Made by a program: the position numbers and the translations under genes. The notes beneath the pieces are model-generated. The model was not told where the DNA came from. It searched no databases and saw nothing but the letters and a program-made list of their open reading frames with translations. DNA of 64,000 nucleotides from Rusavskia elegans (Eukaryota; Ascomycota; Lecanoromycetes; Teloschistales; Teloschistaceae): positions 124,001 to 188,000 of the forward strand of contig SAUG01000034.1 in NCBI GenBank assembly GCA_011316305.1. Reading direction: 5' to 3'. Of this stretch, positions 11,063-21,392 are shown in pieces (the stretch's first letter is position 1; each line of letters opens with the position of its first letter).

Positions 11063-11934
11063 TCAAACCTCTCCTGTCCCTTCGTCCTCGTCCTCCTCCT
11101 CTTCATCCTCTTCCTTAACCTTCATCTTCTTCTCCTCAGGCTCAGAAACTTCACTGCCCTCCGCCTGCTCTTCCTCCTCCTTCGACTCATCACGCTTGCG
11201 TTTATTCGCTTTGCCCTTGGTCGCAGCTCCCTTGCCTTTCCCGTTGGCGTTGGCGGTTGGTTTCTTGATGGGGGAGGCACGGGGTTTCTTGGCTGTAGTG
11301 GGGGGTGGTTTGGAGGGAGTGCCGGCAGGAGTTGCGGGGTCGGTTTCGTTGCCGGAGGCGGTGGCGGTTGTGGGAGTAGATTTGATTTTTTGGATGCGGT
11401 GGGTGATTGCTTTGGCCGTGCAGTCTGTAGGTGGTTAGTGGGTTTTGAGGGGAGGGTGGAGGGGGGTAAGGGAGGTGAAGGGGAAGGTGGGGGAGTGGGG
11501 TGGAATTGAAGATTGCATGGTAGTTTCTGTAAGGGAGCTGGACGGGAATCGAATGTGAAATATCAAAGAAACGTCGACGAGGAAACTGAAAGATGTCGAT
11601 TGAGGCGAGAAATGAGAACATAGAACAGAAGAGAGATGGCGAAGATACATACCATAACCGAGAGCACGCATGTCTTTCTCGAGACCCTGGTAATCGACCT
11701 TGGTAGGTGCATGGCGAGCCAGGATGCACTTAAGAAGCTATAACGACAGTTAATTGATATTGGGGGGATTTTTTTTCTGGTGTTCCAGTGGGAAGCGATG
11801 AGATAAGACCGATCGAATGGGCAGTTTGTGGTGAGGTAAGTGCTCGACGAGGGTAACCTTACATCTGCCTGAGCGGTATCGTTCCAGCTCATACCACTTT
11901 TACCCCCAACCTTTGGTTTCGCAGGTGAAGACAT
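11063..11934 (-). CDS. Myb/SANT-like small nuclear protein (family member D)
   Basis: Exons 11934-11863, 11737-11653 and 11424-11063 give 172 aa. The domain reads MSWNDTAQADLLKCILA, then VDYQGLEKDMRALGYD, then TAKAITHRIQKIKS. Intron 1 (phase 0) lies directly before LLK, as in gene C. Intron 2 (phase 1) lies two residues after the glycine of LGYD, exactly as in gene A (YGEG). The tail is K/P-rich, then KANKRKRDE, a nuclear-signal-like stretch, and a strongly acidic end containing VKEED (psi-K-x-E). Small size, single domain and tail order match the family. Function unknown. Confidence 0.72.
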
Positions 11935-14900
11935 TGTAGTGTTGTAGGCTAAATCTGGCTTTGTAGTTTGGACCAGGTATGCTTGAGTTGATAGACGGTT
12001 AGAAGTGTGGTGCGTGGTTGGGTGGTGAAGCTTGGAGGTTTGTGGAAGATTGAAGGAAGGAAAGCGGGAATGGTGATCTTGGAAATGAAATGATGGATGG
12101 CTCGGACCCCTGCCCTGTTCCGGTCCGGCCAGTGAATGACCAGACACTTTGGGACTAGGGTTGTTGGGAGGGTAAGAAGTAGCATGCTACTCACTCGCAC
12201 CCAGCAATGGTAGTTATCGTTGACATTACAGTGCGCTTCGACCTTGATGCAGGTAGCTCACGTCTGGGAAGACTGTGGCAATAGAAGCTGTGATAACACC
12301 TCGACCTCCTTGCTCTCCTCTTCTGCATATCCCCTATCTGCTGTCTGATCAATCCTTGCTCTTCGTAAGGATAACGTGGCCTCTGGCCTCTCAGATCTCG
12401 GGCTATAGTCGAAGGCTGAAATGGCGGCAGATACCGGTGGAGCGACGTACTCCATAGTAATCGTTCCTGATAATGCCGAAAGGAGAGACCGTAGGAATAG
12501 CAATTGGACTTCAACGACGTGCCCAGTAGTGGAGGCGACGGTCGATGCTTATAGCTTAGAAACAGCAGCAACATACCGAGAGCGTGAAAGGGTAAAATGG
12601 GGATAGCAGGTTTATAAGTAGAATTATCTGGCGTAGATCACCCTGCCCTTCGAAGGTCTTGAAGGTGATGAAGGGGTTGCCTATAAATCATGCTGTAAGC
12701 CCAATTCCACGATCTCCTTCGTGAGCTACCTACCATAAAACTCATCCTTTCATAGTATTCTGATGGGAGTAGATATCGCTGTGCTTGATGATGCGTATAT
12801 CACAACGAGGGGGCCTACATCAGGCTGTACAATGACAAGTAAGACGAAAAGTTCGGATTCCAGCTCGTGTATAAACACCAGACCATGAAGGTGGCTAGCT
12901 GCGCACATTCTGTATTTCTGGAATAATCAGTTTACTCCTCTATAGGAGCAGAGGTGTATGAACTATTGATACCGCCGTACGCACATAGAAGTTAGAACGA
13001 TGCACGATGACGAAGAGGGTATCTCCATACCTAAATCTGCCGCACCAACTTCGTCGTGGCACCAGTAGCGATCCATGATACCTCCGCAAAACGACCATTG
13101 TATTCATGACGCATGTGCATAGTATACATGTCGATCACCATTAGATTCTATGGTGCATTGACCTAAACGTAGCAGTACATACCCTTATGCTGATTCAACC
13201 CTTTGTTTGAAGAGGAAAGTCTGAGATAACAGCAGCAGCTCCGAAGGCATCGGGAACTCCTTACACCTTTCAGCACTCACCAGTTATATTCCTGTACGAC
13301 CGGAATACTGTTTGTCTCGCCAACAATACAGACAGGCGCCGAAGCTACTCTGCGCTATGGCAATTCTGCAGCAATGTGCCTTTCCAACACGCCATCCAAA
13401 ACAAGTCCTTGTGCACCGTGCTAGAGCACTGCACGTCAAATACGTGAGACCGTCCAGCCCCCAAACAAAAACAGGATACTAAGCTTTGCTGTTGACAAAT
13501 TGGAATGGTGCGGCCAAGAAGCTTCGAATTATGAATGGTCACGCTGTACGCATACCAGATTGCGGAGTCGAGTCGTGAACAAAATACTACTTATACATCC
13601 GTACCGTGGGTGGCCAAACAGCTATGGTTTCGAAGAGAGACAAACCTGTCTCAACAGTGCCCATTCAGGCAAGAAGCAATAGCAATGAATTTCGGCTGCA
13701 GCTGGCAACGAAAGTCACAGATCGATCCCAGCCAGCTAGGGGGAGGTTCTCGCTTCGAAGTGAAGAGCCCATCATCGACGAGGAAGAAACTTGCCAGGAA
13801 GACGATTTGATAGGAAAGAAGCAATACGTCCCGAAGCACCGCACAGGAGAATATACCAACATCTAAGGAAGAGCCTACCGTTAGGATAGTGACAGACTCG
13901 GCATCGAGGTCGTCAATAATTCTTCTGGCATCCCCGTCCGCGAAGTGCGAGCAATAGATTAGTATACTTCATACTCTTCTTAATCTGGAAGAGCCACAAG
14001 CGCTGACCATCAAGTCCTACTCTCCTCCGTCCGATCTGGAAGCGTGTTGCAGGAGCCAGTTATGGCAACAGGGAGGGACTGGGTAGAGTTCAAAGAAGCC
14101 AGATAGGAGGAAGAATTCTTCGAGTTTAGCTCCATGTTTACAGACTAATGGGGAATCTGCATGTATTTGCAATGTTGAGCATCTGTTGTCGCACGATCGT
14201 TAAAACAAACACCCTGTCCAGATAAATTAGCCGGCAGGTTGATAGATACAAGGAGATAAGCTTTCGTAATCGTATGTTTACATCATCAGGCAAATCAAGT
14301 GCGCTGAGATCGTGAAATGACGGCGTCCTTCTAGAGTTCACATACTAGCCACAGGCTGATCTATCCCATGGCCTCAGCATACTCCCTCCGGCCGAACATG
14401 CTCCCGGGCAATGACGATGATGATGACGTAGACCAGCATCGCTGGCAAGGAAAATGAAGAGAATAGGAGCAGATGTAGTGGAAATAAGCGTTCTTGGGGG
14501 CTTGAGCTTGGATCTTTGAGTGCTAGGGTTGAGTGCCCCAATCAAAAAGGTGTTCTCGTCTGGTGTCGCGACCACGGACCACGGACCATTGTCCTCCCTC
14601 CATGCCCACAGCAACTGTCGCTCCATCACCGTCCATTTGACGGCTGTCTCTTATCCTGGGATCATTAAGGACCGTCCGCCTGTGTTGAGAAACCTCTTGT
14701 ATTTGGTGTGTTGCGGCTTTGACAGCACAGGTACTGGGAGTAGTACCATGCGTCCTCTCCTCTTGCCTGCTCGAACACGTTAAATTGCGTATCAACCACG
14801 ACAAATCAGCAAATAAAACCGCTTCAAGCTTCCGGTCGGTACCTTCTGGGATCGTTGAGCCTGAGGGTCGGCTCTCCGATGGTGGTCAGCCATCTTGAGA

Positions 14901-15382
14901 TCCATTCTGGCAACGGCTCCAGCGAACTTACCAGCACGTCCGTAATGTGCCTCCCTTCTGTTTCTAACGCCAAACATACGACCGTTGGAGACATATATCT
15001 AGCGGAAGTATAAGCCGTCAGACTGATATGGTGTTCTGGGTGTCGCAAGACGGGACGCAAGTAGACAATCTCGGTAGACTCTCTCCTCTTTGCACCCGTT
15101 GCCTGTTCCCATTTCTTCTTCGCAATGTCTCTTATCCTCAAATCCAATTCTCTTAAGTGCTCTGGCTTCTGAATGTATATACCAGCTTGTGGTATTCGCA
15201 TCGTCCGAGCCGAAACTCCTCGGTCTTGTTCAAGGTCTGCAGCTACCGAATCTGCTTTTTCCGTCCGGCAAGTTCAGGCCAGGTGGATGTAGTCTATCAG
15301 CCTTTAGGTGATTGGTGGCCTCCGATACGAAATAGTGATATATTCGCTTGTCGTCCGCTGTGTTCGGCTGCTGCATGTTTAG
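11935..15382. other. Gene-poor stretch with coding-like fragments
   Basis: Nearly 3.5 kb without a gene I can support. Open fragments such as 12258-12503 (minus) and 13535-13866 (plus) read like coding sequence for 60-90 codons but have no start, splice sites or family. The longest, 14824-15201 on the minus strand (125 codons, open about 50 nt further upstream), is charged and globular-looking and may be an exon of a lost or unrecognised gene. Confidence 0.4.
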
Positions 15383-15739
15383 CTAGAGTTTGTAATAGGG
15401 CATTCGCCGTACCTGGAGTCTGACACCGTCCTCCATTCCATGGATAGCTGTCGATCCCGATTCTCGTGCCAGGCTGGTACAGGTATCAACCGAGTACCAG
15501 CCGTTGAAAGAGAACGCCTCCGGCGCGTTGGAAGGTACCAATATACCCACCGCCGATAGGGTCACATACGCCCCAGTCCAGCAGATCCATTCCTCTCTAC
15601 CCGAGCAAGCCTTGTCGCCCCGTTTAAAGCCCTAGTGAACGGTGACACCGCTGCTGATGGTGTCTGCGAAGGCGGTAACGCAGTCAACCAAATGGATTCC
15701 AGCGCGAAGCATCGAGCTTGAGGCAGCGCGAGAACTCAT
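15383..15739 (-). pseudogene. Nonsense-interrupted gene, possibly of a small Cys-containing protein
   Basis: One minus-strand frame runs from ATG at 15739 to 15383 and is broken only by TAG at 15634-15632, after the residues SSGVTVH. Coding quality is good on both sides: before the stop GIHLVDCVTAFAD, after it GDKACSGREEWICWTG and WYSVDTCTSLARESG. The four cysteines after the stop suggest an extracellular protein, but no signal peptide is evident. A single C-to-T change (CAG to TAG) would make this stop. A GTACGG donor follows at about 15402, so more exons may exist downstream. No family is recognised. No short intron can remove the stop. Confidence 0.4.
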
Positions 15740-16595
15740 TTAATATTAGCCTTTGCTGGAGTAGGATTCAGCTGTCGTCTTCAGGAACAGTTGTCGTCCC
15801 CAAGGACTGGGAGCTGGGTCGAGAGCTTCCTGCGCAGTCGAGTGTAATAGCTCCCAACAAGGATTTCCTCCTGGCCGCAAGGAATTTCGGAGTCAGTATG
15901 CCTGAGGATCTATCCCAATACACCTGTCTCAGGATTGCAGTTGGAAGGTTATCCGATTAACGTGTCAGTCGAGATCCGCAATACCTAGCTTGCCAGGGAC
16001 AGCTCCAATGTCAGGCGGGATTGGGGTAAAGGAGCTGCGAAAACTTGGCAGGATGCGTACTCTGTTCGGTCAAAGCAGTGGAAAGACCTGCTCCGATACA
16101 CATCTTGGGCCATCGGTTACTATGCTTTCTTTCAAACAAAGATGCAGGTATCCAGATCGTTTTGACATGGCTGCATGGTGGATGTCTGCATTGCAGGTTA
16201 AAAAGAGCTTGGCAAACAATCCCTTTGGATTATCGTCCATTCCACACCACGAAAACTGGAGCTGCTTCCCATGGACAAGCTTCAGTGGGACTGTGAAGAA
16301 TACTTATATTGACTACGGAAGTATCATCGACTGTAACCATACATTCAAGGCATGAAAGATCTAGTGAAGCCCCTATCCCATTGGTCTTGATGAACTTGGA
16401 CCTCTCGGCCTTAACGACACTGTCAATTCCGATACCGGTCAAGACTAAGGTAGTCTCCTGACAGCATAGGATCAAGGATCACCTCACTGCCCTTTCAATC
16501 TTCAATAACCACCACCTTCTCCTCCATCAATCTCACTCCACAACTCCTGCATCAGTCAACCTCCTCCATTGGACTGAGTCTTCTACAACCTCATC
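15740..16595. other. Intergenic upstream of gene E
   Basis: Open frames of 80-120 codons on both strands (for example 15990-16355 plus and 16230-16475 minus) overlap each other and match nothing. The last 80 bases before the ATG of gene E are C/T-rich, like a fungal 5' leader. Confidence 0.35.
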
Positions 16596-17368
16596 ATGTC
16601 AGCAGACGAGACACTGACCCCCGAGAAGAAGGGGAAGGCCGGTCCTATCACGGTAGACGGGCAGTTCAAATTTCTGATTGCTTGCATCCGTCATGGTGTC
16701 AACGGCAAGGTAAACTCAGATCCAGCGGTCGGTCTGAATCACTGCCTGCTTACCGTCAGCTAGATCGATTGGGAGGAAGTCGCAAAAGAATGTTCCATCG
16801 TTACCAAAGGAGCAGCGTAAGTCACCTTCTATTCTCGCCTTTGGTTTTGCCTTCTGCCTTCCAAATCGCTCCTTCCCATTGACACACCATCACCAGTGCC
16901 AAACGCTACGAACGCCTGATGAAAGCGCACGACATCTCCCCGCAAGGTCCTCGCGAAGCCTCAACCCCATCCCCCAAACGCCAGACTGGCAAAGCCAAGG
17001 AGACAAAGCCCACCACCATGAAACGCAAGGCAGCTGAGTCCGACGCTGCTGAGGATACCGAAGCGGCCGCCTCGGGAACGAAGAAGAAGTTCAAGAAGAA
17101 TCCCATGTCCGAGAAAATGGTGATCAAGTCTGAGGAGGACAAGGAGGAGTCTTCTGGGGGAAGCTCCCCGCCCCAGTTGGACGGACCGTCCGATGACGCC
17201 GTCGACATCGACTATGGCCGTACTGATTTCACCTCGACTGGCCATCAGACCAAGGTCCTTCCCTTCGAGATCGAAAATCTCTCTTCCCTCGACAAGTTCC
17301 TTGAGTTTCAACGCCGAACCCCGTCCTCTTATCTCCGCTCCCAAGAGGATGTCAGCATCGTCGACTAG
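16596..17368 (+). CDS. Myb/SANT-like small nuclear protein (family member E)
   Basis: Exons 16596-16709, 16764-16816 and 16897-17368 give 212 aa. The domain reads VDGQFKFLIACIRHGVNGK, then IDWEEVAKECS, then KGAAAKRYERLMKAHDI. The KGAAAKRYxRL recognition helix is, to my knowledge, the hallmark of a widespread fungal Myb-like domain family, and E is the clearest member here. Intron 1 (phase 0) lies directly before IDW, as in gene A before LDY. The tail is basic (KRKAAES, TKKKFKK), then VIKSEED (psi-K-x-E), then a more ordered C-terminus with LPFEIENLSSLDKF. Probable nuclear DNA-binding protein; target unknown. Confidence 0.78.
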
Positions 17369-18854
17369 TCGGTCACACTCATCTTCACACGGAGAATGAT
17401 GGACCGACCGCAGAGGACAGCCTCAGTGTCAGCCTGTGAAAGGCTCTTCTTTTTCGATTCTTGGTAGCTGTATCTTTGCACAGGCAGGATACAGTTGCAG
17501 TGAAACATTTGTCGCAGGGATGGAAGTTCAAAGAAAGAAAGTTGTTTCGAAAGAGGAAAGACGGGAAGATCAGATATTTGAAGCTATTGGATGCCCAGTA
17601 TCTCTTTTCCCATTGACCAAGATGAAGGCGCTCATCCATAGGAATTGCTCCTGCTCCGAACGAACGCCTGTCGGCTCTACTGATGAACCCCCATCGTTAC
17701 CCCCTACCCCTTCCACCAGCGAACAAGAAGCTGCCACCCTTCCCGGAACCGCGTGTCCTTCGAAATCAGCCTCTGCTCCGTCAAAAGATGCCAGTCTACC
17801 GGATTACACCACTTGATCTCTTCATTCGTGCTCATTATATCCCTCGCTCATATGATTTCCAACCCCTCTGGCCCAGAGACACGGAGCCAGAACCTGTCAC
17901 CTCCTCTCTGCAACAGTGACTAGAGCAAGTAGTGCGGCCAGTACATAGCAACTCATTAGGACGATGCTCAAATCTCCAAGCAAATGCCTACGTAGCCCAG
18001 GGCCCCTTGTATTCTTGCTCAGATATAGCGACACCGAGATAGGGTAGCCAGATAGTCTCCCGAAGAGCTTCAAAGTGTTATCCGCGTAGCCAGTGACAAT
18101 GAATAACAAAAACCATGCAGCATGACGTGCCTGAAAGCCCAATCTCCCACTGCATCGTCACTCACGACCCAACCCCTGACTTTCCTCCCTCCCACTACTC
18201 GCTCCCACCCAATCACATCGACCAACCTCCCATACCTGATCCACAATTCCCTAGCCCAGGATCACAATGCTCAGCTGATATCCTCGACAAGACGGTCCTG
18301 TCGGTCTGTCTGGGTTCGATTCCATTGGACACCGCACCCTACCTTAATCTCGCCGACACGACGTTAGCCCATTCTCACCAATTTCACCCACTGGCCAGAT
18401 CTTAGCCTCACCTTTCCTTCTTTGTCCGTCTTGTATCCTCAGCCTAGCCATTCACTATCAGCTCCAGCTCCACTTTCCAGCTCCAGCTTCTTGGACCTTG
18501 GCTTCATTCACACCATCACATCCTCCCTCTTCATTCTTCGCTTTCACCATCAACCATCTAACATCCATCACCCACCTCAAATAACAAACAGTAAGTCCTC
18601 TAACCTCCTCCACCCACCCACCTACCTCCCCCATCCTCATCCACATCCACATCCACATCCACATCCTCACCTCCCCTCAACCCTCACCCCCCATGTCCCC
18701 CAAAACCACAAAAACACTCGGCCAAAACTGCAACAAGCTATTCCTCAAACTCCTCTACTCCCTCCCCCAATCCGGCACAGTGACTAACCCCATCAACCTC
18801 GACCTTAGTCCAGAAGACAACACCACAGAGCCTCCTTTAAGGGATCCATCAACC
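17369..18854. other. Intergenic between genes E and F
   Basis: About 1.5 kb. From about 18150 the plus strand is very C/T-rich, which looks like the promoter and leader of gene F. It includes a (CCACAT)n microsatellite at 18641-18666. An in-frame ATG at 18693 could extend gene F by 54 residues. Confidence 0.45.
18641..18666. repeat. (CCACAT)n microsatellite
   Basis: About four and a half head-to-tail copies of CCACAT lie in the C/T-rich leader upstream of gene F. Confidence 0.75.
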
Positions 18855-19857
18855 ATGGCATCAGAAGGGAAATCGGCTTCTTGGAGCGGTAAGTTGAATT
18901 TATTCCATCCATCCTACCTTTCTTCATCCATGTCCACACACTGCTGCGAACGAAGATAAATGCACGTATCTTGTAGAACATGCATCCCAAGCCGACTTCC
19001 TCTTCTCTTCTTTTGTCTCCTCCTGCCTATTCTCTCTCTCCCTCTCTCCCTCACCATCCCTTCAACCCTCATCATCACAATTCCCCACTCCACATCCACT
19101 CCCCTCTCCTCCCCAACTAAAAAAAAAAGAAAAAAAAGAAAAAAGAAAACTAACAAACTTCCCCAAAAACCCAGGCAGCGAAGAAAAGCTCCTCTTCCTA
19201 CAAATCCTCACGGAGCAAAACATCAAAGTCGACTACGCCGCCGTCGCAGCCAAAGTCAACCGCTCCGCCTCCGCCGTCAAACAGCACCTGAACAAGATGA
19301 AGAACGACGCCAAAAAAGCCTCTTCGAACTTCGCTACGCCCGACAACGCTGCTGCAGGCAATGGTGGTGCCGACACTCCCAAAACCCCGAAACGTCGTGC
19401 AACCCCCAAGCAGATAGCCGCCACCTCGATGGCAAACGGAAACGACTTCGCCGCCGGTTATGGTTCCTCCGGCGAAACCCGCACCGAAGAACCCAGCCCC
19501 ATCAAGCCCACACCCGCCAAAAAGTCCCGCGCTCCTCCCAAACCGAAAGACGGAGAGCCTGCTACTAAAAAGCTGAAGACGGCCAGCGTGGCCAATAAAG
19601 CCGTGGGCAGCAAGGCGAACGTTGAGGCAACTTCTCCTATGGTAGTCACCGAGCAGCTGCTTGCTGCTGCTTCGCCCGTTGAGTCCGGATCGATCAAGAT
19701 GGAAGAGGGATCGGATGGTGAAGCTACTACTGAGAAGAAGCGCACTCATGGGATGATGGGTGGGAGCAATTTGGAGGAGGAAGATGGGAATGACGAGGAT
19801 GGCGAGGGAGGTAATCAGGGAGGTCAGTTTGAGGAGGCGATGCTTGCTACTGAATGA
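18855..19857 (+). CDS. Myb/SANT-like small nuclear protein (family member F)
   Basis: Exons 18855-18888 and 19175-19857 give 238 aa. The domain reads ASWSGSEEKLLFLQIL, then VDYAAVAAKVN, then SASAVKQHLNKMKNDAK. The 286-nt intron (phase 1) lies one codon after the first tryptophan, the same place and phase as in gene G. Its 3' half holds a C/T-rich run followed by an A-rich run. The start at 18855 puts the domain at the N-terminus, as in the siblings; an in-frame ATG at 18693 is an alternative. The tail is alanine-rich and K/P-rich, with SIKMEEGSDGE (psi-K-x-E plus acidic residues) and a glycine/acidic end. Function unknown. Confidence 0.72.
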
Positions 19858-20835
19858 AGAAGAGTCTTCTATCGCTACCCTTCTCGGTGGAGGCTTGCCG
19901 TGCCGCTTTCGTGGGCATAGTCTTTTGTGTTTCATTGAATAGGAGACTGGCGGCAGGTTCTGAAAGCTAGGGGACATTTTTCTATGCTGAAAGAGCAAAT
20001 CAGGGGAAGAGACGATTACTCCAAATAGCTTCTTCGGTCTAGGGGATAGCTTACGGATACGGGAAACAAAGAAAGGCGGCAGGGGATGAGAACGCTGTAC
20101 CTAAATTACCGAAAAACGTGACCTACGTAGAACCCACCTTCAGTATTGTCCTAGGATGGTCGGTGGCATAAGACCTTGTATGAAGAGGTCCAAAACATGT
20201 TGACCGAGCACCGGGAGCCTGGGTGTTAGATGTAACCTACCCCTGAATCCACATTTGCACTCGCGTCCAACTGCCTACGACTACCTCTGCATTGTTGGGC
20301 TCTAGCCAATCCGCAGGGTTTACATCCTAATATCTTGCTTCATCATGAGTCCCAACGGTCTGGATGCATGTGCTCAGACCACAGTGGTCATGCAGCCTGA
20401 GCACGTAATGTCCCAGCAGACAGGAAAGACAACGCGGTACCTGCATGCCACTACCTGTAGATCGCGGAGGATTACTGTGAATAGCTTCATAAGCATACGT
20501 CCCTTAGTACGTAATGGGGGATCCAGATTTCCCAGCCCATACCACCGGGACAGCCTTCCCATATCATCATTGATGTATCGGTTGGTGTACCGGTTAAAGC
20601 TGCCATCACATCAGTAATTTCTCAACTTCCTCGCCGGATATCGGCACTCTCTCCAGGAGCCCCGTCCAATCATCATCTTGCCACAGCTCACCTTCATCTT
20701 CAAGCCGATATCGCTGCCCTCTGCACGAACCCCTTGGAGGAAACAACATCCGGCCTCACCATAACTTCAAATATCTTATGCATGAGTGAATTCATCCAGC
20801 CTTTTCTTCATGCAGGACTTCTTCAACCAATCACA
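19858..20835. other. Intergenic, nothing recognised
   Basis: No open frame, repeat or RNA gene could be supported in this kilobase. Confidence 0.4.
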
Positions 20836-21177
20836 TCATAGGATGGAATTGTAGTGAAGGGCCTTGTCATCCGGCACATACAAATTGCATTGTGATCGTC
20901 CAGATCCTTCTTCTTTGTTACAACCTACAATCTCGACACCTTCTTCCTCTTCCAGGATCCTGAACCCTTGTTTGTGCCAAACAGTGCAGCAAGTCTCCAG
21001 ATCCGACTGCTTTCGCAGCAACATCAGAGCTTCCTCGTGCGAGCAGCATCCAGCGAATTTGTCTAGGTCTCCACGGTAAGTACAGTCCATAGTGTTGTCT
21101 TCTTCCAACAGGTACCACCAAAGCGAATGCGGCTTGAATGTAGCACTGCTGTTGAGTGGGGTGTTTAGGTCCTGTCA
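20836..21177 (-). CDS. Unassigned Cys-containing protein, partial model
   Basis: A continuous minus-strand frame begins after a CAG acceptor at about 21177 (DLNTPLNSSATFKPHSLWWY) and runs to a stop at 20836, about 113 residues. It has eight cysteines in its second half, two as CC pairs (FAGCCSHEE, LETCCTVWH), later GCNKEE and SQCNLYV. Regular spacing and clean composition suggest a real final exon. The upstream exon is not settled: the best open stretch (21229-21447, minus) does not join in phase and would overlap exon 1 of gene G. An internal ATG at 21108 is an alternative start. No family is recognised. Confidence 0.4.
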
Positions 21178-21392
21178 ATAGTGGCTGGCATTAGTGGCCT
21201 TTGTGGTGTGGGAAGACAATGATGTTCTTCAAATGCCCTGATGCCTACCATCTCCAAGTCCCACACATGCATCATGATCTCCAGATACTGACATGAGCCA
21301 AACTCCCTTGGCAACGATGGGTTCCCTTTTCAGCACTCCATTCACCACAGAGTACCAAAGGGGTTGAAGAACGTCTAGCTGATATTTCAAAG

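Noticed and set aside
11202..11729. 175-codon open frame over gene D
   Set aside because: Overlaps the spliced gene D in another frame; no family features.
14824..15201. 125-codon minus frame as a further exon of the 15.4-15.7 kb pseudogene
   Set aside because: The GTACGG donor at about 15402 is phase 0 and no acceptor in the right phase precedes this frame.
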